Shown: positions 1 to 4,529 of the stretch, piece by piece
Layout: each line of letters starts with the position of its first letter
Numbering within the stretch: position 1 is the stretch's first letter
The notes under the pieces: model-generated
What the model was told of the DNA's origin: nothing
Database searches by the model: none
Seen by the model: the letters and a program-made list of their open reading frames with translations, nothing else
Position numbers and translations under genes: made by a program
Assembly: GCA_003486705.1 (NCBI GenBank)
Contig: DNGE01000035.1
Span: forward strand, 1-7,637
Direction of reading: 5' to 3'
DNA length: 7,637 bases
Source of the DNA: Bacillota bacterium
GTDB lineage: Bacteria; Bacillota_I; Bacilli_A; MOL361; Turicibacteraceae

Positions 1-42
1 ACCAATTCTGGTGTTGAGCCAATAAAAAAAGTGAAAAAATAA
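1..42 (+). CDS. C-terminal tail of an upstream gene (partial)
   Basis: From base 1 one frame reads TNSGVEPIKKVKK and ends at a TAA at 40-42. A lysine-rich end like this is common in bacterial proteins, and the frame stops just before the first ECF promoter at 44. Only 13 codons are visible, so the product cannot be identified. No hairpin with a U-tract follows, so transcription from this gene could run into the sigma operon. The other two + frames give no better tail. This is an inference from a very short stretch. Confidence 0.35.
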   Translation, partial: TNSGVEPIKKVKK

Positions 43-75
43 ATGAACTTTTTTAAATAGGGGGTGTCTTATTAG
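34..75 (+). promoter_or_regulatory. Distal ECF-sigma promoter P1
   Basis: The -35 element TGAAC is at 44-48 and the -10 GTCT at 66-69, with a 17-base spacer (equivalently TGAAC-N16-TGTC). An A-rich stretch lies upstream and a T-tract follows the -35. This matches the general Bacillus ECF pattern of TGAAC plus CGTC-like elements. The 42-base block matches 137-178 at 33 positions, with identical element spacing. Transcription would start near 76-79, giving a leader of about 110 nt before the sigma gene. Recognition by the adjacent sigma factor is inferred. Confidence 0.6.
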
Positions 76-106
76 TGGAAACAAGTTAAGTGCTTTGTTC
101 CAAAAT

Positions 107-135
107 TTAACATATGTTAGGAATTATGATAAAAT
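107..135 (+). promoter_or_regulatory. Sigma-A promoter (extended -10) between the two ECF promoters
   Basis: TTAACA at 107-112, a 17-base spacer, then TAAAAT at 130-135 preceded by TG at 127-128 (TGaTAAAAT). The start point would be near 142, leaving a leader of about 45 nt. It would supply basal transcription of the sigma gene independent of autoactivation. The architecture matches three other predicted promoters in this window, which supports the call. Confidence 0.5.
108..119. promoter_or_regulatory. 12-bp palindrome over the sigma-A -35, possible operator
   Basis: TAACATATGTTA is a perfect palindrome covering most of the -35 element and the start of the spacer. A protein bound here would block the sigma-A promoter but neither ECF promoter. 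AT-rich palindromes of this size also arise by chance, and no second copy is seen in the window. Confidence 0.25.
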
Positions 136-136
136 T

Positions 137-178
137 AAAAAATAAATGAACCTTTTTAGATCCCGGGAGTCTAATAGG
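137..178 (+). promoter_or_regulatory. Proximal ECF-sigma promoter P2
   Basis: TGAAC at 147-151 and GTCT at 169-172 with a 17-base spacer, the same geometry as P1. The first 15 bases (137-151) are identical to 34-48. The start point would fall near 178-181, only 5-8 bases before the sigma ATG at 186, so most of the ribosome binding site would be missing from P2 transcripts. The pair of sites next to an ECF sigma gene suggests autoregulation (inference). Confidence 0.6.
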
Positions 179-185
179 TGAAGGG

Positions 186-713
186 ATGGTGAGAGGATTG
201 AATGAGGCTGAACTTGTCAGACGCGCGATTGATGGGGATCAACAGTGCTTGCATATTTTGTTAGAAACACATTATAAGACGGTTTATGGTTTTTTAATTA
301 AAATGACAGGCGATTTAGACTTAGCACAAGATTTAGTACAAGAGACGTTACTAAAAGCAAGTTTAAATATTTCAAAGTTCCGTGGGGATTGTAAGTTTTC
401 AACATATCTGATTCAGATTGCGCTTAATTTATATCGCAATGAAATGCGGCGCAATAAACGAGTGACGGTGATGAGTGATGACATCCTTGAGCAGCAACTG
501 ACGTCTGTTACACCGATGGATTCATCCCTTGAGTTTTTAGAAGCGATGAAGGTGTTGCAGGAGATGAGTGAGGAACATCGCGTATCTTTTATTCTTAAAC
601 ATTATTATGGGTATTCAATTGAAGAAATTTCGAAGCATTTCAATGTTGCGCAAGGGACGACGAAATCTCGTATTCATACAGCGGTTCAATTTTTAAAGAA
701 GAAGTTAACTTAA
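186..713 (+). CDS. ECF-family RNA polymerase sigma factor, SigY-like
   Basis: This 175-residue protein is the usual size for an ECF sigma factor. Region 2 spans about 22-90, including QDLVQET at 48-54 and KFSTYLIQIALNLYRNEMRR at 70-89, the core-binding and -10-recognition part. A variable linker covers 91-116, and region 4 covers about 117-172 with a helix-turn-helix at about 144-163 (YSIEEISKHFN...KSRIH) that reads the -35. Region 3 is absent, as expected. It directs RNA polymerase to alternative promoters, probably including P1 and P2 just upstream. The start is uncertain: ATG 186 has AGGTG at 176-180, while GTG 189 or TTG 198 are possible. Downstream membrane genes resembling the B. subtilis sigY neighbours suggest a SigY-type factor, but the subgroup is from memory and not tested. 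ECF function is near certain. Confidence 0.93.
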   Translation: MVRGLNEAELVRRAIDGDQQCLHILLETHYKTVYGFLIKMTGDLDLAQDLVQETLLKASLNISKFRGDCKFSTYLIQIALNLYRNEMRRNKRVTVMSDDILEQQLTSVTPMDSSLEFLEAMKVLQEMSEEHRVSFILKHYYGYSIEEISKHFNVAQGTTKSRIHTAVQFLKKKLT

Positions 714-729
714 GAAGGAGGTCATGGTG

Positions 730-1005
730 ATGGATGTGTTAAAAGATGAGTGCTTAGAACAACTCGGTGTGTTAAAAGATATAGACACGTTACAGATTTT
801 AAGACAGGCTCAGGTGGTTCAAGCTAAAAGAGAGAAGTTGGCTATTCAATTGCTTATTGGTTTGATGTTCATCGTCTGCACGTTAGCTCAGGTCCTTTTG
901 TTTATGGTGATTGGATTTAGTTCCATTGTGTTTGTTGTGGGTGGAGCGTATGTGTTGCTTGTTTGTTTGATGTTAGTTATGTTAGTCGCGAAAGGAGAAC
1001 GATAA
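730..1005 (+). CDS. Two-TM YxlC-like (DUF5345-like) putative sigma regulator
   Basis: This 91-residue protein has a charged cytoplasmic N-terminal part (1-38, with the helical stretch LQILRQAQVVQAKREK) and two hydrophobic segments at about 41-61 and 66-88, ending in AKGER. Size, layout and position right behind an ECF sigma gene resemble B. subtilis YxlC, implicated in negative control of SigY. A membrane anti-sigma role is therefore plausible but inferred. It has no zinc-binding anti-sigma HxxxCxxC motif. ATG 730 is chosen because AAGGAGGT at 715-722 lies 7 bases before it; the in-frame ATG at 724 is only one base from that site. It begins 16 bases after the sigma stop and is surely co-transcribed. 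The family assignment is from recognition of pattern only. Confidence 0.72.
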   Translation: MDVLKDECLEQLGVLKDIDTLQILRQAQVVQAKREKLAIQLLIGLMFIVCTLAQVLLFMVIGFSSIVFVVGGAYVLLVCLMLVMLVAKGER

Positions 1006-1006
1006 A

Positions 1007-1393
1007 ATGGTCATTATGTTTGGTGTGGTGTTTGTTATTTTATTTCTTGTTTTAGTGTTTGCATTTGGTCAAATTGTTTGGATTTATTTTGATGCGAAGG
1101 AGCGCGGGGATCGCTTAAAAGGGGTATGGACGTTATTTGCGGTCATGTCATTGTTTTTATCGATTGGCTTACCTTTTTTACTGCCGTTACCGTTAATTAT
1201 CTATTTAATTATTTCGCGAAGTTTTGCGTATAAGTGTCCGAATTGTTCACATCAAGTGAAGCAGGATTTTGCAGCATGTCCAAATTGTGGGACACAGTTA
1301 AAAGCGAGTTGTTCAAGTTGTCAAAGACCAGTGGATGCGTCGTGGCATTATTGTCCGCACTGTTCTAATCCAGTCGAGGGAGGGCGTTATTAA
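1007..1393 (+). CDS. Membrane protein with YxlD/E-like TM part and double zinc ribbon
   Basis: This 128-residue protein has a hydrophobic segment at about 3-27, the motif IVWIYFDAKERGD at 23-35, and a second hydrophobic region at about 40-70. WxYxDAxxRG is typical of small two-TM proteins of the PLDc_N/YxlE kind. The C-terminal part holds CPNC 77-80, CPNC 91-94, CSSC 102-105 and CPHC 116-119: eight cysteines forming two treble-clef or rubredoxin-like zinc ribbons, probably cytoplasmic. AAAGGAG at 991-997 precedes the ATG by 9 bases, one base after the previous stop. By analogy with sigY operon partners it may take part in sigma control, with the ribbons contacting protein or sensing zinc or thiol state. 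That is inference; the topology and ribbons are directly visible. Confidence 0.8.
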   Translation: MVIMFGVVFVILFLVLVFAFGQIVWIYFDAKERGDRLKGVWTLFAVMSLFLSIGLPFLLPLPLIIYLIISRSFAYKCPNCSHQVKQDFAACPNCGTQLKASCSSCQRPVDASWHYCPHCSNPVEGGRY

Positions 1394-1956
1394 TGAATAT
1401 TATTAGAAAACATAAATTGGCATTTGTGATGGTTGTGATTTTAGCGTTTATCGTGAGTTTAATACCGGTTTTAGGGTTTGGATTATTTACTACAGTGGGA
1501 TCTGAAGAGGTACGTGTTGAGTTTTGGGAAGAGAATGAAGAATCTGGGTCAAGTGTTGTAACAGACGTGGTGGAAAGAGAAGCGTTTGTCTATAAACCGA
1601 TGGAAGTGGAGGTAAGTGATGCGTATCATTTAGATCCTCCAGCGTTTGAAGAGAATGGCACGTTTAGAACCACGTTGTCTTCAAGTTTTTCAAGCTCTAC
1701 AACAGAACAAGCAATTTTGTATGAAGCATATTTAGAAGAGGGAACAACAATGCGTTTAGATTATCGACTTCCTAGTGAGGTAGAAGCAAGATTTGAATTG
1801 GTTTTGATGAATGCTGATGGAATAATAAGTTCATACGAGGGAAGTCAGGTTGAGACGATTACCATTGAGAAATCAGGCAATTATGCGCTAGCTTATAATG
1901 CGAATCAGTTTATTGGAACTTATTATGTTGATCTGCGATTAACAGAAGGAAAGTAA
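1393..1956 (+). CDS. Single-pass extracytoplasmic protein of the sigma operon, unknown function
   Basis: This 187-residue protein has a basic N-terminus (MNIIRKHK), one hydrophobic segment at about 9-33, and about 150 acidic, Ser/Thr-rich residues expected outside the membrane. There is no lipobox cysteine; the segment could be an uncleaved anchor or a signal peptide. The final third (about 130-187) alternates hydrophobic and polar residues and ends in a strand-rich YYVDLRL, suggesting a small beta-sandwich such as a pre-peptidase-like or Ig-like fold. I do not recognise the family. The start overlaps the previous stop by one base (TAATG), with GAGGGAGGG at 1377-1385 as ribosome site, so translation is likely coupled. 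As the outer-face member of the operon it could be a sensor or effector of envelope state (inference). Confidence 0.75.
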   Translation: MNIIRKHKLAFVMVVILAFIVSLIPVLGFGLFTTVGSEEVRVEFWEENEESGSSVVTDVVEREAFVYKPMEVEVSDAYHLDPPAFEENGTFRTTLSSSFSSSTTEQAILYEAYLEEGTTMRLDYRLPSEVEARFELVLMNADGIISSYEGSQVETITIEKSGNYALAYNANQFIGTYYVDLRLTEGK

Positions 1957-1967
1957 ATGCAAAATAT

Positions 1968-2010
1968 AAAAACATCATGGTAGAGTCAGGTCTTTAGCAT
2001 GGTGTTTTTT
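1968..2010 (+). terminator. Terminator of the sigma operon
   Basis: AACATCATG at 1971-1979 pairs with CATGGTGTT at 1998-2006 (one G-U pair), extended by AAA/TTT, with an 18-base loop and a U-run to 2010. It begins 12 bases after the last stop codon. The loop is long, so strength is moderate. Confidence 0.6.
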
Positions 2011-2215
2011 ATGGTTAGTCATTATTTTTTATGAAAATTATTTGAACAGTAGTCTGAGGTAGGGTTAGGTCGTTAAAGAGAAACATGGATGAACATGATG
2101 GCGGGTGGTGATTTTTGTATATCGCGTGTTAGTTTAGCAATCAAGATGATCAATCAGGTGATGAAGTTATAAACTGAATCCTTTAGAACAGCTCGTTTGT
2201 GCTTTGAAATGTAAT

Positions 2216-2236
2216 TTTAAAGTGAACGTCTTTAAA
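2216..2236. repeat. Perfect 7-bp hairpin TTTAAAG/CTTTAAA
   Basis: TTTAAAG at 2216-2222 and CTTTAAA at 2230-2236 flank a 7-base loop. There is no U-tract on either side, so it is not an obvious terminator. It is AT-rich and might be fortuitous. Confidence 0.3.
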
Positions 2237-2276
2237 GCCGCAACACTGTAAATTATCTCAAAAAGGTTACCATGAG

Positions 2277-2331
2277 GGATGCGTTGTTAACGATAAAACG
2301 ACCTTCAAATTTGATAAGGAACACCGCATCC
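2277..2331. repeat. Inverted repeat with 12-bp arms
   Basis: GGATGCGTTGTT at 2277-2288 pairs with AACACCGCATCC at 2320-2331 at 11 of 12 positions. The 31-base interior contains a further CCTT...AAGG pairing (2302-2319) around the palindrome TCAAATTTGA. CATG lies just outside each arm. It is relatively GC-rich and well paired compared with its surroundings. It could be the end of a small mobile element, a structured RNA or a relic; no U-tract follows. Confidence 0.4.
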
Positions 2332-2370
2332 ATGTGTTTAAGCCTTCAGATTGTGATGCTTTAATAATAG

Positions 2371-2399
2371 TTGGTTTTGTGCAAATTATTCCATATTAA
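2371..2399 (+). promoter_or_regulatory. Weak candidate promoter for the J-like gene
   Basis: TTGGTT at 2371-2376, 17 bases, then TATTAA at 2394-2399. Matches to consensus are modest and there is no TG extension. It is the best spaced pair upstream of the next gene, which must have a promoter because the sigma operon ends in a terminator. Confidence 0.3.
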
Positions 2400-2465
2400 A
2401 TTTCATGACAGCGCTTCTTATTGCATATGCTTTAGTAGGGAGTATGGATGGGAGAAGGCGATGAA

Positions 2466-3380
2466 ATGGAGTTAACTGAGGCATATGATGTATTGGGGGT
2501 AAGCGCAGATACAACGCTAATTCAAGTAAAAGATTGTTATGAAGAAGCGTTGAAACAATGTCCCAAAACATCGGAAGAAAATAAGGCGAAGCGTAAAAAA
2601 ATTATTAAAGCATATGAAACAATATTAATGAATCAAGAAATGGATCGAGAATTCGATCAGGTGTGGAAACACCAAAAAGGGGAAAATCAGACAATTAAAA
2701 ATCCGAGTGACACGTATAAAACATTTATCTTTAGTATAATTACAGTCTTAGTCCTGTTGAATTTAATTCCGTATATCGGAAGTTGGGTTAGTCGTTTACA
2801 AGGGATACCATCTAGTAAAATGTTTGGAACATTAAGTAAAGAGCAAGTCTCTTCCTTGTTTGAAAATGGGTCTTACACAGACTATGAGTTAGGGTATAAG
2901 GATGGTGTAAATGAAGCAACTGAGCTCGCAAAAGATGTCACGTTTAGTATTGGGAGATTCAATATAACCGATTTAAAAAACTGGTACTATATTGAAGAAG
3001 ATCAATACTGGACAGTTATTATTCCGATAAAAGTGGAAACCTCAAACCAAGAAAAAGCGCTAATCAATGCTCAGCAATTTAAGTTAGGTGAGACCGCACC
3101 TGATACTAACATAAAAGAAACCGTTCATCTCAATGAAAAATTAAATTCAATCTATTATCTGGGTCCATTTGACACAGCGCTCCCCGTTGGCACAACATTT
3201 GGGCTTGTCTTTACAGTATCTGCTTTTGAAAATAACGAAGAGCGGATGTTAACGTATGTCAGTGCCTCAGGTGAAGTGCAAGAAATCAGTTTATTGCAAT
3301 ATACACAAAGCGGAGAAGATGATTTATGGAAAACAAATATGCAATTTATAAATGTTTTAAATCATTCGGCTATAAATTAA
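2466..3380 (+). CDS. Membrane protein with degenerate J-like domain and extracytoplasmic C-terminus
   Basis: This 304-residue protein starts with a DnaJ-like fold: LTEAYDVLGVSADTT at 3-17 (helix I and its turn), helix II about 18-31, and helix III about 40-56 ending KKIIKAYETIL. The HPD tripeptide that stimulates DnaK is missing; the matching place reads QCPKT (31-35), so Hsp70 activation is unlikely. A transmembrane segment lies at about 86-107, followed by about 195 residues that would be outside the cell. The stretch at about 170-280 is rich in alternating strands and may be an Ig-like (DUF4352-like) domain; this is a guess. ATG 2466 is preferred because GGAGAAGG at 2451-2458 is 7 bases upstream and the J fold begins at once; ATG 2448, with GGAG 5 bases upstream, adds six residues. 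The gene stands alone between a terminator and its own terminator. Role unknown, possibly envelope-related. Confidence 0.8.
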   Translation: MELTEAYDVLGVSADTTLIQVKDCYEEALKQCPKTSEENKAKRKKIIKAYETILMNQEMDREFDQVWKHQKGENQTIKNPSDTYKTFIFSIITVLVLLNLIPYIGSWVSRLQGIPSSKMFGTLSKEQVSSLFENGSYTDYELGYKDGVNEATELAKDVTFSIGRFNITDLKNWYYIEEDQYWTVIIPIKVETSNQEKALINAQQFKLGETAPDTNIKETVHLNEKLNSIYYLGPFDTALPVGTTFGLVFTVSAFENNEERMLTYVSASGEVQEISLLQYTQSGEDDLWKTNMQFINVLNHSAIN

Positions 3381-3392
3381 GAGATTGAAGCA

Positions 3393-3442
3393 TACTATAA
3401 CGAAGAAGTCTTGTTGGAAAACAAGATTTTTTCTTTGTATAG
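3393..3442 (+). terminator. Strong terminator with an extended outer stem
   Basis: TCTTGTT at 3409-3415 and AACAAGA at 3420-3426 form a perfect stem with loop GGAA, followed by six T (3427-3432). Outside it CGAAGAA pairs with TTCTTTG (one G-U) and ACTATA with TATAGT, so nearly the whole 50-base stretch can fold into one long hairpin. Confidence 0.85.
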
Positions 3443-3486
3443 TAAAAAAGCACACTCACAGAAAAAAGTTTTTTTAGCATATCACG

Positions 3487-3514
3487 TTTTAATTTTTCAA
3501 AGTGATGTTATAAT
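3487..3514 (+). promoter_or_regulatory. Extended -10 promoter of the HD-domain gene
   Basis: TATAAT at 3509-3514 is preceded by TG at 3506-3507 (TGtTATAAT). A weak -35, TTTTAA at 3487-3492, is 16 bases upstream. The start point would be near 3521, leaving a leader of about 80 nt in which I see no strong structure. ATCAC/GTGAT half-sites (3481-3485 and 3502-3506) flank the spacer and could be an operator or chance. Confidence 0.6.
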
Positions 3515-3602
3515 ATAATGAAAGATTATTTTTCTTTACCGATACAACCTCATTGATTGACTCATGGGAAGTTGATTAATAAGTGATAAGGAGTTGGCTT
3601 GT

Positions 3603-4223
3603 ATGAACGAACTTAAAGAAACCATCTTAAATAATTTAAAAAGTATTGAACGCGAAGGAATGGATAAATTAATTCATTATCTAGAAGAACAATCAGATTA
3701 TTTCACAGCCCCTGCATCCTCAAAATATCATGGAAACTACACAGGTGGATTGGCGGAACATTCACATAACGTGGTGATGTTATTAATTGAAAAAAATGAA
3801 CGATACAATTTAGGATTATCGAACGATAGTATATATATTGCGGGTTATTTACATGACATGTGTAAAATTAATCTGTATACGACTGCTATTCGCTGCCGCA
3901 AAAATAAAGCAGACAAATGGGAAGGTTATCGTACGTATGAATTTAATGACCAATTACCACTTGGTCACGGTGAAAAGTCAGTGATTCGTTTACAGCAATT
4001 TATTAAATTAACTGTTGAAGAAATCATGATGATTCGTTGGCATATGGGACCTTATGTGCCAGTTGAAGATCGCCATGCCTTACATAAGGCAATGGAAATG
4101 TTTAAATCAGTCACTGCGATGTACACAGCTGATTTAGAAGCGTCACAAATGCTTGAGGAAACAGTTGAACCAGAAGTTTGTTCAATGGATGAATATAACC
4201 AATATAAAAATTCATTAAAGTAA
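3603..4223 (+). CDS. HD-domain metal-dependent phosphohydrolase-like protein
   Basis: This 206-residue protein carries HD-superfamily metal ligands in order: H53 in GGLAEHSHNV, H84-D85 in GYLHDMCK, H122 in LGHGEKS and H147 in IRWHMG. HD proteins with this pattern bind one or two metal ions and hydrolyse phosphomonoester or phosphodiester bonds, often of nucleotides; the substrate here cannot be told. The motif set and the PASSKYHGNYTGGLAEHS stretch (38-55) match a conserved Bacillota HD family seen from memory in chromosomes and phages. The protein is soluble, with no signal or TM segment. ATG 3603 is chosen since AAGGAG at 3588-3593 lies 9 bases before it; the in-frame TTG at 3594 touches that site. 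It is transcribed alone, between its own promoter and a weak terminator. Confidence 0.88.
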   Translation: MNELKETILNNLKSIEREGMDKLIHYLEEQSDYFTAPASSKYHGNYTGGLAEHSHNVVMLLIEKNERYNLGLSNDSIYIAGYLHDMCKINLYTTAIRCRKNKADKWEGYRTYEFNDQLPLGHGEKSVIRLQQFIKLTVEEIMMIRWHMGPYVPVEDRHALHKAMEMFKSVTAMYTADLEASQMLEETVEPEVCSMDEYNQYKNSLK

Positions 4224-4264
4224 CCCCTAGTGAAAGACGAACTTGTTCGGATTTGTTTTTAGGG
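4224..4264 (+). terminator. Possible weak terminator after the HD gene
   Basis: CGAA (4238-4241) pairs with TTCG (4246-4249) around loop CTTG, with AAA/TTT below two mismatches, and outer CCCTA (4225-4229) with TAGGG (4260-4264). A U-rich GTTTTT lies at 4255-4260. The stem is broken, so this is weaker than the other terminators here. Confidence 0.3.
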
Positions 4265-4285
4265 AGCAACATAGTTTGGTAAAAG

Positions 4286-4314
4286 TTGTTAAATTTTATT
4301 AGCTATGGTATAAT
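4286..4314 (+). promoter_or_regulatory. Promoter of the thi operon
   Basis: TTGTTA at 4286-4291, a 17-base spacer, and TATAAT at 4309-4314 with TG at 4306-4307 (TGgTATAAT). This is the best promoter in the window. The start point near 4321 lies just upstream of the riboswitch. Confidence 0.85.
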
Positions 4315-4324
4315 AAAAGTAATT

Positions 4325-4422
4325 GAATACGGGGAGCTGACGGCAAGTTGGCTGAGAGGAAACTACGTGCGATTTCGACCCATGAACCTGTTTGGATAAT
4401 GCCAGCGTAGGGACCATCATTC
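4325..4422 (+). ncRNA. TPP riboswitch (THI element) aptamer
   Basis: The conserved core is plain: GGGGAGC at 4331-4337, CTGAGA at 4352-4357, ACCC at 4378-4381 (pairs with GGGG, P2), GAACCTG at 4384-4390, TGGATAATGCCAGCGTAGGG from 4393. CTGAGA and GGATAATGCCAGCG form the two sensor arms that bind the pyrimidine and the diphosphate of thiamin pyrophosphate. P1 is not obvious; GAAT at 4325-4328 with ATTC at 4419-4422 is a possible closing pair. It lies between the thi promoter and two terminator hairpins before thiM, so bound TPP should lower transcription of thiM-thiE-thiD. Confidence 0.97.
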
Positions 4423-4432
4423 TTGAAATGTT

Positions 4433-4466
4433 CGAGATACGTCTTTTAGAGGTATCTCGTTTTTTT
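4433..4466 (+). terminator. Riboswitch-linked terminator
   Basis: CGAGATAC at 4433-4440 pairs perfectly with GTATCTCG at 4452-4459, followed by seven T (4460-4466). A competing hairpin, TCTTGAA (4421-4427) with TTCGAGA (4431-4437) and loop ATG, would use up the left arm and act as an antiterminator. The antiterminator shares bases 4421-4422 with the possible P1 strand, which would link TPP binding to termination (inference). Confidence 0.85.
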
Positions 4467-4476
4467 ATGAATAAGC

Positions 4477-4508
4477 AAAAGAGGAGTCCGTTTGGACTCC
4501 TCTTTTTA
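4477..4508 (+). terminator. Second terminator hairpin upstream of thiM
   Basis: AAAAGAGGAGTCC at 4477-4489 pairs perfectly over 13 bp with GGACTCCTCTTTT at 4494-4506, loop GTTT, with a short U-tract. It lies 10 bases after the first terminator and 6 before the thiM ribosome site AAAGGAGG (4514-4521). Its right arm CTCCT (4497-4501) could also pair with AGGAG in that site, so a translational effect is possible. Confidence 0.7.
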
Positions 4509-4529
4509 ATAATAAAGGAGGCGCATGCG

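Larger units (their letters stand above)
2011..2447. other. Gene-poor gap, possible decayed gene
   Basis: No intact gene with convincing start and codon use is seen in these 430 bases. On the + strand three protein-like open stretches follow one another in successive frames: 2089-2172 (27 codons, from ATG), 2165-2251 (28 codons) and 2226-2399 (57 codons, containing GYHEGCVVNDKTTFKFDKEH). Such stepping could be a coding sequence broken by indels, but none of the fragments resembles a family I know, and chance frames of this size occur. The gap also holds two inverted repeats, listed separately, and a weak promoter at its right end. Confidence 0.3.

Noticed and set aside
77..101. Imperfect hairpin GGAAACAAG/CTTTGTTCC in the leader of the P1 transcript
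   Set aside because: It has two internal mismatches and no U-tract; probably not a terminator or attenuator.
2043..2072. TGAAC followed by GTCG, considered as a third ECF promoter
   Set aside because: The spacer is 21 bases against 17 in both promoters upstream of the sigma gene, and flanking A/T tracts are missing.
2253..2333. 26-codon minus-strand frame with GAAGG 9 bases before its ATG
   Set aside because: Too short, overlaps the inverted repeat 2277-2331, and no similar protein comes to mind; a chance ribosome site is likely.
2272..2364. 30-codon plus-strand frame starting ATG 2272 with AAAAGG upstream
   Set aside because: Lies over the same inverted repeat, and the alternative frame 2226-2399 looks more protein-like; not enough to call a gene.
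4392..4529. Open frame in phase with thiM extending upstream by 46 codons
   Set aside because: It covers the end of the TPP aptamer and both terminator hairpins, and a strong ribosome site with correct spacing precedes ATG 4530.
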